Positions 15,598-24,985 of a DNA stretch of 27,200 bases are shown piece by piece (positions within the stretch are counted from its first letter, which is position 1; each line of letters begins with the position of its first letter). The position numbers and the translations under genes were made by a program. This DNA is from Odoribacter sp. UBA944. Its GTDB lineage: Bacteria; Bacteroidota; Bacteroidia; Bacteroidales; Marinifilaceae. Under the pieces are notes generated by a model. That model did no database searches and was not told the DNA's origin. It saw only the letters and a list, made by a program, of their open reading frames with translations. The DNA lies in NCBI GenBank assembly GCA_002293375.1, contig DBDA01000036.1, forward strand, positions 20,670 to 47,869. Direction: 5' to 3'.

Positions 15598-15634
15598 ATA
15601 AACCCCTGAATTCCAAAAGAACTCAGGGGTTTAT
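15598..15634. terminator. Bidirectional intrinsic terminator
   Basis: ATAAACCCCTGA (15598-15609) and TCAGGGGTTTAT (15623-15634) pair perfectly over 12 bp with a 13-base loop. A T-rich stretch (ATTTTCTCT) follows on the plus strand. It lies between two convergent genes ending at 15575 (plus) and 15656 (minus), so it probably serves both and closes the seven-gene cluster. Confidence 0.85.
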
Positions 15635-15655
15635 ATTTTCTCTACCTGTATACGA

Positions 15656-17077
15656 TTATCCTTTCCCGCCATAGCCTTTCCCCGGTTCGGTATCCCTAGA
15701 GGTAAAGCCATACTCGACCATCGGATAGCTGTCCGTAAGAGTGAGATAGTTCATAACTACCGTTATAGCATTGTTCGATACCCGCTGTTGTTTGTCAATG
15801 GCGGCATTCCCGGTGAGGTCGGGCATTTTGGCCTTCGCCTCGTCGGAAGCCACGGCGTAAGTAAGCAATGTTTTGTAGTACCCCTGTCCCGTAATAATAT
15901 ACTCCGACCATACTTTATAGGCTTCCGTACGCCACTGCATAATGATCTGGTTGTACTGATCTATCAGCGGATTGACATCGACATAAGTATCCCTATAGGC
16001 ATTATCATCCCGCGTACTGGATATTTTGGCTATCAACTCGTCTGCCCTCGGCTTGTATTTGTCGCTGACCTCCTGAATGCGCTGTCCGGCGGATTGCAGA
16101 GCTTCTTGTATCAGGTTATTGGTGGCGAACATCTGGTCCGTATAAGCAGCAAGGGTTTCTTGGGCTTTTTCCATCGCCTCAGCATCCTTCTGGGCTTTTT
16201 GTTGGCGCACTTCCTCTTCCTTCCATTCTTCCTCAGACATCATTTTAACACCGGCTGCTTCCATACGTTTTCTGAGATCGGCCTCCGAGAAGCCATTCTC
16301 TGCGATACGCTTTTTGATATACGCTTCGGACTGCTTATCGGTCATATTCTCCACCTTTTTCAGGTCGGCCTCGGTTATGCCCAACGATTTCCACACGGCC
16401 ATCTCCTTCTCCATTTGTTCCATGCCTTGCGCCTGGGCTTTTCTTGCGCCTGCCATCACTTTGGCCTGCAACTCCTCTTCCGACATACTCATCATTTCGG
16501 TCGTGCTGAAACCGAAATTCTCTTCCAATTGCTTGTTCGTAATCGCCATTTGTTTCTGCTGGTTGGCGTAGAATGCCTCCATATCCTGCTGCGTGGGGAT
16601 CGTCTGCATCATACCGGCTTGCATTACCCGGGCAGCTTGAGCATCGAGTTCGGCCATTTTGTTCTTGAACACCTGATAGTTTTTGGACGCCCACGCCTGC
16701 GGAGCCGGAAGGGACGGCACTTGTGCGATAATCTCGTTAGGCGTAAGGAGCGGGCCTGTGACTTGCGGGGCCTCGGCTTGCAGTTCCGGTTGGGCCATTA
16801 TAACGTCGGAATTTTGCTGTAATGGCTGTGCCGGGGCCTTTTTGTTGTTGTCAACACCGTTGACGACATCTTCGGCTTTTCGGAATGCGCCATCGACGGT
16901 CTTGTCCGCAGCATTATTTATTTTATCTTCTACCTTTTTCTTGCTACGGTCTTCGACCCGCTGTATAGCTTTCTTGCCGGCCTTTTCAAGCCAACTCTGC
17001 GCTTCGGTACTGGTCGATGACAGGATCATTACCGCTGCTACAAGCGTATACCTGATATTCAGTCTGATTTTTATCAT
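15656..17077 (-). CDS. Secreted helical protein of unknown function
   Basis: This 473-residue protein starts with a signal peptide: basic MIKIRLNIR, a hydrophobic core, and likely cleavage after STEA before QSW. The open frame extends 27 codons upstream, but the ATG at 17077 gives the signal peptide and lies 30 bases inside a promoter. The mature part is rich in Lys, Glu, Gln, Ala and Met, and long stretches look alpha-helical or coiled-coil (about 30-75, 125-300, 310-350). A short Pro-rich segment lies near 75-125, and the tail ends in GKGYGGKG. There is no cysteine or lipobox, so it should be free in the periplasm or secreted. I do not recognise the family. It converges on the signalling cluster across a terminator and is not part of that operon. 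Confidence 0.75.
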   Translation of the reverse strand: MIKIRLNIRYTLVAAVMILSSTSTEAQSWLEKAGKKAIQRVEDRSKKKVEDKINNAADKTVDGAFRKAEDVVNGVDNNKKAPAQPLQQNSDVIMAQPELQAEAPQVTGPLLTPNEIIAQVPSLPAPQAWASKNYQVFKNKMAELDAQAARVMQAGMMQTIPTQQDMEAFYANQQKQMAITNKQLEENFGFSTTEMMSMSEEELQAKVMAGARKAQAQGMEQMEKEMAVWKSLGITEADLKKVENMTDKQSEAYIKKRIAENGFSEADLRKRMEAAGVKMMSEEEWKEEEVRQQKAQKDAEAMEKAQETLAAYTDQMFATNNLIQEALQSAGQRIQEVSDKYKPRADELIAKISSTRDDNAYRDTYVDVNPLIDQYNQIIMQWRTEAYKVWSEYIITGQGYYKTLLTYAVASDEAKAKMPDLTGNAAIDKQQRVSNNAITVVMNYLTLTDSYPMVEYGFTSRDTEPGKGYGGKG

Positions 17078-17107
17078 ACTTTTCAAATTATTTAAACAAA
17101 CTATATG

Positions 17108-17137
17108 CAAAGATAGAAAAATCTCATTACAATCCAA
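17108..17137 (-). promoter_or_regulatory. Promoter of the secreted helical protein gene
   Basis: On the minus strand TATCTTTG (17115-17108) matches TAnnTTTG, and TTG (17137-17135) lies 19 bases upstream as a partial -33 element. The ATG at 17077 follows 30 bases downstream. This supports the shorter start, since the longer open frame would begin upstream of the promoter at 17158. Confidence 0.5.
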
Positions 17138-17174
17138 GAAAAATTGTACTGATCCCAAGGCAAACTTTCCGGAG

Positions 17175-18194
17175 TTACGAGAGAGTGGTCCGGGCGAAGG
17201 GGACTGTATCCAAGCCGGTGAATTGGCCGGCCATGTATTTGTAGTATCCGGTTACGGCTACCATGCCGGCATTGTCTAAGGAGAAGCCCAATCGAGGGAT
17301 GTATACCTCCCAACCGGATCGGATCGCTTCGGATCGGACGGCGGCCTGCAACCCGGAATTAGCCGAGACGCCGCCACCTATGGCGATCTGTTTGATACCG
17401 GTTTCCCAGGCTGCTTTTTTCAGTTTATGCAGCAAAATGTCGACAATGCTTTTCTGAAGCGATGCGCACAGATCATTCAAATTATTCCGGATAAAGTCCG
17501 GCTCTTTTTTCACTTCGTCGCGGATAAAGTACAAAAAAGAGGTTTTCAGACCGCTAAAACTGTAATCCAATCCGGGGATCCGGGGTTTGCTAAACAAAAA
17601 ATGTTCCGCATTGCCCTCCTGCGCCAGGCGGTCTATGACCGGACCGCCGGGGTAGGGAAGCCCCATCACTTTGGCGCATTTATCGAAAGCTTCTCCGGCG
17701 GCGTCATCGATAGTTTGTCCGATGATCTCCATATCTAAGTAATCCCGGACAACGATCAGTTGGGAGTTTCCCCCGGATACCAGTAACGTCAGGAAAGGGA
17801 AGGAGGGATGCCGGCTTTCGACACCCGGTTCTTTGATAAAGTTGGCCAGAATGTGTGCCTGCAAATGATTGACCTCGATCAACGGAATGTTGCCTGCGAT
17901 GGCGAATCCCTTGGCAAAAGAGGTACCCACCAGTAACGAACCCAGCAAACCGGGGCCCTGGGTGAAAGCGACAGCATCGATATCGGTTACCCGGACGCTT
18001 GCTTGGCGGAGCGCTTCGGATACCACCGGAATAATGTTTTGCTGGTGCGCCCGGGAGGCCAGTTCCGGCACCACGCCGCCGTATGCTTCGTGTACCTTTT
18101 GTCCGGCAATGACATTGCTCAGGACAAAACCGTCTTTCAGGACAGCGGCGGAGGTATCGTCGCAGGAAGATTCTATTCCTAAGATTACGGGCAT
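17175..18194 (-). CDS. tsaD: tRNA N6-adenosine threonylcarbamoyltransferase TsaD
   Basis: TsaD transfers the threonylcarbamoyl group from threonylcarbamoyl-AMP to A37 of ANN-reading tRNAs, working with TsaB and TsaE. The 339-residue product begins MPVILGIESSCDDTS, the family signature. It has the metal-binding histidines H110 and H114 (VNHLQAHIL), a VSGGNSQL ATP-binding segment, GGGVSANSGL and FSLDNAGM near the C-terminus. The open frame extends 48 codons upstream, but ATG 18194 is the family start and follows AAAGGA. It is divergent from tamB. A gap of 97 bases separates it from the secreted-protein gene, which has its own promoter. MtaB, acting on the t6A product, is encoded about 16 kb away. 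tsaB and tsaE are not in the window. Confidence 0.96.
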   Translation of the reverse strand: MPVILGIESSCDDTSAAVLKDGFVLSNVIAGQKVHEAYGGVVPELASRAHQQNIIPVVSEALRQASVRVTDIDAVAFTQGPGLLGSLLVGTSFAKGFAIAGNIPLIEVNHLQAHILANFIKEPGVESRHPSFPFLTLLVSGGNSQLIVVRDYLDMEIIGQTIDDAAGEAFDKCAKVMGLPYPGGPVIDRLAQEGNAEHFLFSKPRIPGLDYSFSGLKTSFLYFIRDEVKKEPDFIRNNLNDLCASLQKSIVDILLHKLKKAAWETGIKQIAIGGGVSANSGLQAAVRSEAIRSGWEVYIPRLGFSLDNAGMVAVTGYYKYMAGQFTGLDTVPFARTTLS

Positions 18195-18200
18195 TTTTCC

Positions 18201-18231
18201 TTTCAAATTTCCTGCAATATTAATACTTTTG
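18201..18231 (+). promoter_or_regulatory. Possible tamB promoter
   Basis: TACTTTTG at 18224-18231 matches TAnnTTTG, with TTTC at 18201-18204 as a near -33 element 19 bases upstream. It overlaps the opposing tsaD promoter. If it is used, transcription would start near 18238, downstream of the TTG at 18229 proposed for tamB, so promoter and start codon choice conflict. Confidence 0.35.
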
Positions 18232-18243
18232 CAAGCAAACAAA
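18215..18243 (-). promoter_or_regulatory. Possible tsaD promoter
   Basis: On the minus strand TTTG (18243-18240) is followed after 17 bases by TAATATTG (18222-18215), one mismatch from TAnnTTTG. The tsaD ATG lies 20 bases further on, after an AAAGGA ribosome site. It shares its DNA with the plus-strand tamB promoter candidate. Confidence 0.4.
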
Positions 18244-21200
18244 AAACGAGCGGGTATAAAAAAAATCTTCCGGATAACGATTGTCACGGCGATGGCTTTT
18301 TTGCTGTTGCTGTTAGTGTTGTATGCCTCCCTGCACACGCCGCGGGTGCAAACACTGCTTGTGCGCCATTTTACCCAGCGGATAGAGCACCTGACCGGTG
18401 TGAAAATGGAAATAGGAGGGGTTGATTTCAGGCCGCTAAAATCATTGATACTGAACGATGTACTCTTGCGGGATCACCGGAACGACACCTTGCTCTATTG
18501 TCGGAATTTTTTTGTGGAAGCGGATTCCTTCCGTTGGAGCAATCGCAGTTTTGTTGTCAAAGAGATCACCTTTGAAGAGGCGTACTTTAACCTGTGGATC
18601 AGCCGTGGAGCAGAGAGATCGGTCATGAACATCGAACTTTTTCTGGACTCTTTGGAGCGCCTCGACAATAGCTCTCCGGAAGGGACCGGACGGAAACGGA
18701 AATGGACGATGGGTTTGGAGAAAATCCGTTTGCGGAATTGCCGTTTTGTTTACAGGGAGGAGCAATACGAACCGGTGGACTACGGCATCAACTGGACCGA
18801 TGTAGAGTGCCGGGACGTAAATGTGGAGATGACGGGTTTCAGATTTACCGGAGATACCACAAAGCTCCGGTTTTCCGGGTTGAGCCTGGTGGAAAAATCC
18901 GGCTTTGCCATACGGGAATTGAACACCGGCGCCATACTCCGGGATTCAGCAGTTTTGCTGACGGATACGGAAATCAGGACGGAGAGAAGCCGGCTGTTTC
19001 TGGAACGACTGATCTTTCGTTGGAACCCAGGGCAACAGGATTGGCGCTATTTCACGAAAAGGGTGCGACAATACTACAAATTGGGACCATCCAGCGTCAG
19101 TTTTGTCGATTTGGCCTATTTTAATAGTGTATTGGTGGGGATCGACAATACTGTCACCTGTCAGGGAGTGGTATCCAACACGGTCAACCGGATCGAAGGG
19201 GAAGAGCTGGTGATCGGTATCGGAAAGCACAGTTCCTTTCGGGGAAGTTTCACCTCTCATGGCTTGCCGGACATCGACAACACTGTTTTCGATATTGATT
19301 TTTACGATGCCTATTTGGATCCCGTAGATCTGGAAACGATCTACCTCCCTTGGTTCGCCTGGAAAATCCGGATCCCGAAGCCCTTGCACCAATTGAACGG
19401 TTTCCGGTTGGACGGAAAATTTACCGGAACGACAGAGGAGTTCCTTCTCCGGGTGAACAGCCGGACGCCGGGACTTGTTGGAGGATTCCGGTTGGCATAT
19501 GAACCGGCCGGCCTCGACTCCATAGATTATTCGCGCCTCTCAGGGAACTTTCATTTTCCGAACGCCGCGGCAGGGCGGATGTTGGGGGTCCGTTCCCTCG
19601 GAAATGCCCATTTTGCAGGCGACTATTCCGGAGTTGTCGGGGAGGAAGACGCTTTGAACGTAACCGCTAAGCTGTACCGGATGAAAGTAGGTGAAGGGAC
19701 GTTGACAGGAGCTGATCTCTATATGGCCTGGGAGGAAGGACGGATCAACGGAGTAGCGACGGTGGACAGTGACAGTTTGGAAGGAACGCTGGTCGTGAAT
19801 TACGACCCTGCACCGGAACAGACCTTCCTCGGTGTGAAAGGAGCGGTGGATGTGAAAAACCTCCGGAGTTTCGGTTGGGGAATAAACGGGGGAGTGGAGT
19901 CGCTTCGGACCGAATTCAACGGGGTATACGGGGAAAAAGGAGCAGGAAATAGTCTGGCCAACGTGGTGCTGAACGGAATGGTCTACACAGGAGAGAACGG
20001 ATTGTTTACCGTTCCGTTTATCAGTTTCGAGAGCCGCTCCGATAGCGGCTACCGGACCGCTTCGCTGGCATCCGGCATAGCCGACCTGCAATTGGAAGGC
20101 AACGCACTGCCCCGGCAACCGCTCGATTTTATTGCGAACGCAGTCAAGAGATATTTGCCGGTTTACGGTGACGCCGTCATGGCGGCTTCCCACCTGGAGC
20201 AGAAGCCAGTCGATTTCAGAGGCTTCCTGCGCCTCAAAGAGGTGACCCCGGTACTGGACATACTCTGCCCAAACGTCCGGATTGCGGATGGAAGCATCTT
20301 GTCGGCGGACTACCGGAACAACGGTGAAGAGTTTACAGTGGCGGTAGAGTCGGATTCGCTTACCTATGGAGATTACAGTTTCCGGAACATGCAATTGCGG
20401 ATGGAAGGCGGAGGGGAGCGGATGGACCTTTCTTGTATCTTGGATCAGTTGGAATACAGGAACGAGTATCGGCTGTACAATGTACGGAACGAACTGACAC
20501 TGCAGGACAACACCGTCCGGAACCGGTTGGTCTGGAGCAATTGGGGGGCGGAAACCTATAGCGGAGAACTGGCGGCTGATCTCCGCTTCCGGCCGTTGGG
20601 AAAGAACGATTTTGCCGCCGAAATAGCCATTCATCGCGGGGTCATTTTGCTGGCGGACAGCGTTTGGCAAGTAGCACCCTCCCGGGTGATGGTGGCGGGA
20701 AAAGAGATCCGGATCGACCGTTTCCGTTTGTGGAACAACGACCAGTACCTCTCCATAGACGGGATGATCTCCGAGAATCCGGAGGAGAAATTGGCACTGG
20801 AACTGAGCCGGTTTGACCTTTCCGAATTAAACCGCCTGCTTTTCAAAGAGCGCCTGAATGTGTTCGGAGTTGCTACCGGACAGGTATCCATTCGGGATTA
20901 CTACAAAGACAACCACATCTATTCGGACATCCGTGTCCGGAATTGGGGATTGGAGCGCGATACGCTGGGATCTTTGCATCTGCTCTCCTCTTGGGACACG
21001 GACAGTAGCCGATTGGTACTGCAAGCGGAAAACCAGGTGGAACAATCGATTCCTTTGGATATCAAAGGGCATTACAAGCCGTCAGCCGACAGTCTTGACC
21101 TGGAGATTCGCCTCTCCGAAGTGGGGTTGGAACGGCTGCAAATCTACGCTTCGGACTATTTCAGCATGAGCCGGGGAAGCCTTTCCGGTCACGTTTCCCT

Positions 21201-22722
21201 TTCCGGAAGGATTCGGAATCCGGAATTGAACGGCTACCTTTCCCTGAACGGGGTTGATCTGAAGATCCGGAACCTCAATACCTCTTTCCGAGTCAACGAT
21301 ACATTGCACATCCGCAAAAACCGGGTGGATGCGGTAGACCTGGGGATCCGGGATGCGGAGGGAAAGCCGGCTTATTGTACCGGTTACTACGACCTGAATG
21401 CCGGCCGGTACGACCTGCAGGCCTATTTTCGGGATTTTCTGCTGATAAACACCCGTCCGGAACACAACGAAACCTTTTACGGGAAGGTATACGCCAGTGG
21501 ATCCGTGCATTTGCGGAATTCCTCCGGTAACGACGACATCACCGTGAACCTCCGGACGGAGAACAATTCACGCCTGTACCTCCCTTTAGCGGCCGGGGGG
21601 AGCGGAAGCGGAAACAACTTCCTTCGATTTATACGGGAAGGGGAGGTGGAACGGCAGAAAAATCCGGTTGCATACGGGCGGCAGGGAACGACGTTGGATG
21701 CCAACCTGGAGATCAACGACAACCTGGAGATCCAGGTGGTGTTCGATCCGACCATTGGCGATATACTGAAGACTAGGGGAAGCGGGGACCTGAAGATCGG
21801 ATTGGATCAGGATGGGATGCTGAACATGTTCGGGGAATACAAAATATCCAAAGGAGACTACCTGTTTACACTGAGTAACCTGCTAAACAAAAAATTTGTG
21901 CTGACTCCCGGCGGATCGATTAATTGGAACGGTTCTCCTTACGATGCTACCATCAACATCAATGCGGTGTACAACCTGAAAACTTCCCTTTATGAGTTGC
22001 TCTCTTCCACCCATCCCGTGGACAGGAGCACCAAGGTGCCGGTGGAGTGTATCCTGAACCTGAGCGATAATTTCCGGAATCCGCTCGTGAAATTCGATAT
22101 CGACTTCCCGACCCTCGAATCGCAGACCAAAAGCTACATACAGAGCCTCTTTTCCAGCCAGGACGAGATCAACAAACAGATGTTTTCGCTGCTCATCCTC
22201 AACAAGTTTTACACCCCGGATTACATGAACACAACGGATCTGGAGGAGCGGGGAAGCGGCTATCAGGCGGGCATGACCACAGCCAGCGAACTGCTCTCCA
22301 ATCAGCTTTCCCGATGGCTATCCCAGATCAGCCGGAATTTCGATGTTGGTTTTTCCTACCGGCCGGGCGACAACATTACTGCGGACGAGGTGGAACTGGC
22401 GCTCTCCACCCAGTTGCTGAAAGACCGGATCACCCTGTCGGCCAACGGTAATATGGATGTCGGTGGGAACAGAAATACCGCTACCGGTTCCACGAACAGC
22501 AACATTGCCGGGGATTTTGATCTGGAAGCCAAACTGAATCGGCAAGGCACGCTCAAATTGAAAGCCTATTCACATACAGACGAAAAGATCATTTACAATT
22601 CAACCGAAACCATTCAAGGGGTGGGGATCTCTTACCAAGAGACATTCGATACCTTCAAGGAGTTGGCACAGAAATATTTCGCTATTTTCCGGAGAAAAAG
22701 GGAGAGGCCGGAGAGTAAATAA
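18229..22722 (+). CDS. tamB: Translocation/assembly module protein TamB (DUF490 family)
   Basis: This is a large AsmA-like envelope protein of about 1497 residues. TamB-family proteins form long beta-groove bridges from inner to outer membrane, implicated in outer-membrane protein assembly and phospholipid transport. A basic start (KKIFR) and one N-terminal membrane span are followed by more than 1000 residues of repeating beta strands. The conserved C-terminal TamB domain is at about 1190-1450, with GEYKISKGDYLFTL, INWNGSPYDATI, SQTKSYIQSLFSS and LLILNKFY. The start is uncertain: TTG 18229 keeps the basic residues before the span, whereas ATG 18292 would begin inside it; an ATA at 18256 precedes KKIFR. 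The frame upstream of 18229 is antisense to tsaD and unlikely to be coding. No TamA gene is in the window. Confidence 0.9.
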   Translation: MQANKKRAGIKKIFRITIVTAMAFLLLLLVLYASLHTPRVQTLLVRHFTQRIEHLTGVKMEIGGVDFRPLKSLILNDVLLRDHRNDTLLYCRNFFVEADSFRWSNRSFVVKEITFEEAYFNLWISRGAERSVMNIELFLDSLERLDNSSPEGTGRKRKWTMGLEKIRLRNCRFVYREEQYEPVDYGINWTDVECRDVNVEMTGFRFTGDTTKLRFSGLSLVEKSGFAIRELNTGAILRDSAVLLTDTEIRTERSRLFLERLIFRWNPGQQDWRYFTKRVRQYYKLGPSSVSFVDLAYFNSVLVGIDNTVTCQGVVSNTVNRIEGEELVIGIGKHSSFRGSFTSHGLPDIDNTVFDIDFYDAYLDPVDLETIYLPWFAWKIRIPKPLHQLNGFRLDGKFTGTTEEFLLRVNSRTPGLVGGFRLAYEPAGLDSIDYSRLSGNFHFPNAAAGRMLGVRSLGNAHFAGDYSGVVGEEDALNVTAKLYRMKVGEGTLTGADLYMAWEEGRINGVATVDSDSLEGTLVVNYDPAPEQTFLGVKGAVDVKNLRSFGWGINGGVESLRTEFNGVYGEKGAGNSLANVVLNGMVYTGENGLFTVPFISFESRSDSGYRTASLASGIADLQLEGNALPRQPLDFIANAVKRYLPVYGDAVMAASHLEQKPVDFRGFLRLKEVTPVLDILCPNVRIADGSILSADYRNNGEEFTVAVESDSLTYGDYSFRNMQLRMEGGGERMDLSCILDQLEYRNEYRLYNVRNELTLQDNTVRNRLVWSNWGAETYSGELAADLRFRPLGKNDFAAEIAIHRGVILLADSVWQVAPSRVMVAGKEIRIDRFRLWNNDQYLSIDGMISENPEEKLALELSRFDLSELNRLLFKERLNVFGVATGQVSIRDYYKDNHIYSDIRVRNWGLERDTLGSLHLLSSWDTDSSRLVLQAENQVEQSIPLDIKGHYKPSADSLDLEIRLSEVGLERLQIYASDYFSMSRGSLSGHVSLSGRIRNPELNGYLSLNGVDLKIRNLNTSFRVNDTLHIRKNRVDAVDLGIRDAEGKPAYCTGYYDLNAGRYDLQAYFRDFLLINTRPEHNETFYGKVYASGSVHLRNSSGNDDITVNLRTENNSRLYLPLAAGGSGSGNNFLRFIREGEVERQKNPVAYGRQGTTLDANLEINDNLEIQVVFDPTIGDILKTRGSGDLKIGLDQDGMLNMFGEYKISKGDYLFTLSNLLNKKFVLTPGGSINWNGSPYDATININAVYNLKTSLYELLSSTHPVDRSTKVPVECILNLSDNFRNPLVKFDIDFPTLESQTKSYIQSLFSSQDEINKQMFSLLILNKFYTPDYMNTTDLEERGSGYQAGMTTASELLSNQLSRWLSQISRNFDVGFSYRPGDNITADEVELALSTQLLKDRITLSANGNMDVGGNRNTATGSTNSNIAGDFDLEAKLNRQGTLKLKAYSHTDEKIIYNSTETIQGVGISYQETFDTFKELAQKYFAIFRRKRERPESK

Positions 22723-22794
22723 AATTATCGTATACTTTTTTTTCTGCGCTTTTTTTCTCAAATTGCACTTCGCAAACGATTACGAACCAATATT

Positions 22795-24006
22795 ATGAAC
22801 ATACAACAGTATATGGAGAGAGAGGCCCGTTACGGTGCCCACAATTATCACCCCCTGCCGGTAGTACTGGAGCGGGGAGAAGGTATTTACATATGGGATG
22901 TACAGGGGAAACGGTATTTTGATTTCCTGTCGGCTTATTCTGCTGTTAACCAAGGACATTGTCACCCGAAAATTGTCGGCGCGATGATCGATCAAGCCCG
23001 AAAACTGACCCTGACCTCCCGGGCTTTCTACAACAATGTGCTGGGAGAGTGGGAGGAGTATGTTACACGGTATTTTGGATACGACAAGGTATTGCCGATG
23101 AATACCGGTGCGGAAGCTGACGAAACGGCCTTAAAGCTCTGCCGGAAATGGGCCTACCTGAAAAAGGGAATTCCCGACGGAAAAGCTAAGATCATTGTTT
23201 GCGACGGTAACTTTCACGGACGCACCATCACCATCGTATCCCTCTCCAACGATCCCGATTCGTATGGCGGTTATGGTCCCTTTACGCCTGGTTTTGTCCG
23301 GATCCCCTACAACGACCTGAAAGCGTTGGAACAAGAGTTGCAGGATCCGCATGTCGCCGGTTTTTTGGTAGAGCCGATCCAAGGGGAAGCGGGTGTGTAT
23401 GTTCCGGACGCCGGTTACCTGAAAAAAGCATACGAGTTGTGCAAGCAGCACAACGTGCTGTTCATGGCGGACGAGGTGCAGACCGGGATTGCCCGGACGG
23501 GGAAACTGCTGGCTTGTGACCACGAAGGGGTGCGCCCCGATGTATTGATACTGGGGAAAGCCCTCAGTGGTGGTGTCTTTCCTGTTTCCTGCGTGTTGGC
23601 GGACGATGAGGTCATGCTCTGCATCAAACCCGGAGAACACGGCTCCACGTTCGGAGGAAATCCGGTAGCGGCCCGCGTTTCCATGGCTGCCTTAGAGGTG
23701 GTGAAGGAGGATGGATTGGCCAAAAATGCGGAGAAACTCGGACAACTGTTCCGCGAACGGATGCAGGCGATCGATTCCGACAGGATCGAATTAGTCCGGG
23801 GAAAGGGCCTGCTGAATGCGGTGGTCATTAAACCCAAGAACGGAGAGACAGCTTGGGATGTCTGCCTGAAGATGCGGGACAAGGGGCTGCTGGCCAAACC
23901 GACCCACCAGCACATCATCCGCTTTGCTCCGCCGTTGGTAATCCAGAAGATCGAACTGCTGGAAGCGATCGGCATCATTGAAAATGTCTTTGCAGAATTA
24001 CAGTAA
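22795..24006 (+). CDS. rocD: Ornithine aminotransferase
   Basis: This PLP-dependent class III aminotransferase converts ornithine and 2-oxoglutarate to glutamate-5-semialdehyde and glutamate, linking arginine and proline metabolism. The product has 403 residues. Visible features are LSAYSAVNQGHCHP near 45-58, NTGAEADETALK (most relatives have AVETALK), NFHGRT, the VEPIQGEAGV segment, ADEVQTG with the PLP-binding Asp, and LGKALSGG with the Schiff-base Lys255. STFGGNP follows further on. These fit ornithine aminotransferase better than acetylornithine aminotransferase, though substrate choice in this fold is inferred from similarity. The ATG at 22795 starts the conserved region. The 72-base gap after tamB is T-rich with no clear promoter or hairpin. 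It converges on the transglycosylase gene, 18 bases away. Confidence 0.9.
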   Translation: MNIQQYMEREARYGAHNYHPLPVVLERGEGIYIWDVQGKRYFDFLSAYSAVNQGHCHPKIVGAMIDQARKLTLTSRAFYNNVLGEWEEYVTRYFGYDKVLPMNTGAEADETALKLCRKWAYLKKGIPDGKAKIIVCDGNFHGRTITIVSLSNDPDSYGGYGPFTPGFVRIPYNDLKALEQELQDPHVAGFLVEPIQGEAGVYVPDAGYLKKAYELCKQHNVLFMADEVQTGIARTGKLLACDHEGVRPDVLILGKALSGGVFPVSCVLADDEVMLCIKPGEHGSTFGGNPVAARVSMAALEVVKEDGLAKNAEKLGQLFRERMQAIDSDRIELVRGKGLLNAVVIKPKNGETAWDVCLKMRDKGLLAKPTHQHIIRFAPPLVIQKIELLEAIGIIENVFAELQ

Positions 24007-24024
24007 ACGACAGAAGTTCCCTTG

Positions 24025-24966
24025 TTACCGATACTTCTCTTTCTCTACGGGGATCAGAATGTCGTACGTTTTGCGAGAAGCATTCCGCAACTTTGGCTTT
24101 CGCAGCCAGGGATTGAACCTTTTCAGGGTTTTGTAGCTGATCCCCTGTTTTTGGGCGAAATCCGCCAGATCGTTGACCGGACCGATTACCTGTAAGGTTT
24201 CGGTTTTTTCCACCGGATATGTTTCCGGGATATCAAAGTGGTACAGGCCGGGATGTGTCATGATCTGCTTCAGGGCCAATATGCGGAACAGGTATCTCTC
24301 CGTCTCTTCTCCCAGCAGCAGGTCGTAGTACTTCTCCTCTTTTTGGATCTCCATCTGCTGCCGGACCATATTCCCCCCTGCGTTGTAAGCGGCAGCGGTT
24401 GTGGTCCAGGATCCAAACTGTTCGTAAGATTTCTTCAGATAGGCAGCGGCAGCTACGGTTGCTTTCTCGATGTTGAACCGTTCGTCTACTTCGCTGTCTA
24501 CCTCCAATCCGAACTCTTTGGCGGTTTCCGGCATGAATTGCCAGATGCCTACTGCTCCGGCGGGAGAGACAGCCAATGGGTTCAGGTTGCTTTCAATCAC
24601 TGCTAAATACTTGAAATCGTCGGGAATGCCGTGCTTTTTCAACAGAGGTTCGATGCGGGCGAAGATGCGGGGCGCACTCTTCATGATCTGGATGGAGTGG
24701 GAGTGGAGGTAAGTATTAACGATTAACTCTCTGCGCAACGCTTCCTGCACATCCCTTCGGCGAAGAGGGACTGTTTCGCCTGCAAAGCTGATCTCAGCCG
24801 GGACCACCACATCGATGGTCTGTTGCCACTCTTCCCGGCCCCTCTCATACGAAGCGGCAGTAACGCTTCCGCTCCCGCCGGAAACCCGGGAATAAAAAAG
24901 GATAGCGAACAGGTTGATAACAGAGATCGTGATACACAGGTAAAGCAGGGTCTTGTGGTGTTGCAT
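24025..24966 (-). CDS. Membrane-anchored lytic transglycosylase (SLT/GH23, MltD-like)
   Basis: This enzyme cleaves peptidoglycan glycan strands with formation of 1,6-anhydromuramic acid. The 313-residue product has an N-terminal hydrophobic anchor (about 7-25) that leaves the rest in the periplasm. The SLT domain spans about 95-230. The catalytic Glu125 lies in AVIESNLNP, followed by SPAGAVGIWQFMPETA and then AAYNAGG near 191-197. The C-terminal 60 residues (GISYKTLKRFNPWLR) look like one LysM-like cell-wall-binding module. There is no lipobox cysteine, so it is not a typical lipoprotein like E. coli MltD. It lies 19 bases after the MATE gene and is probably the last gene of the transcript starting upstream of rnfE. 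Confidence 0.9.
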   Translation of the reverse strand: MQHHKTLLYLCITISVINLFAILFYSRVSGGSGSVTAASYERGREEWQQTIDVVVPAEISFAGETVPLRRRDVQEALRRELIVNTYLHSHSIQIMKSAPRIFARIEPLLKKHGIPDDFKYLAVIESNLNPLAVSPAGAVGIWQFMPETAKEFGLEVDSEVDERFNIEKATVAAAAYLKKSYEQFGSWTTTAAAYNAGGNMVRQQMEIQKEEKYYDLLLGEETERYLFRILALKQIMTHPGLYHFDIPETYPVEKTETLQVIGPVNDLADFAQKQGISYKTLKRFNPWLRKPKLRNASRKTYDILIPVEKEKYR

Positions 24967-24985
24967 GTTGTTCCCGTTTTAACAT

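Noticed and set aside
22723..22794. A terminator or promoter in the T-rich gap between tamB and rocD.
   Set aside because: Two T runs occur, but I found no stem before them and no TAnnTTTG match.
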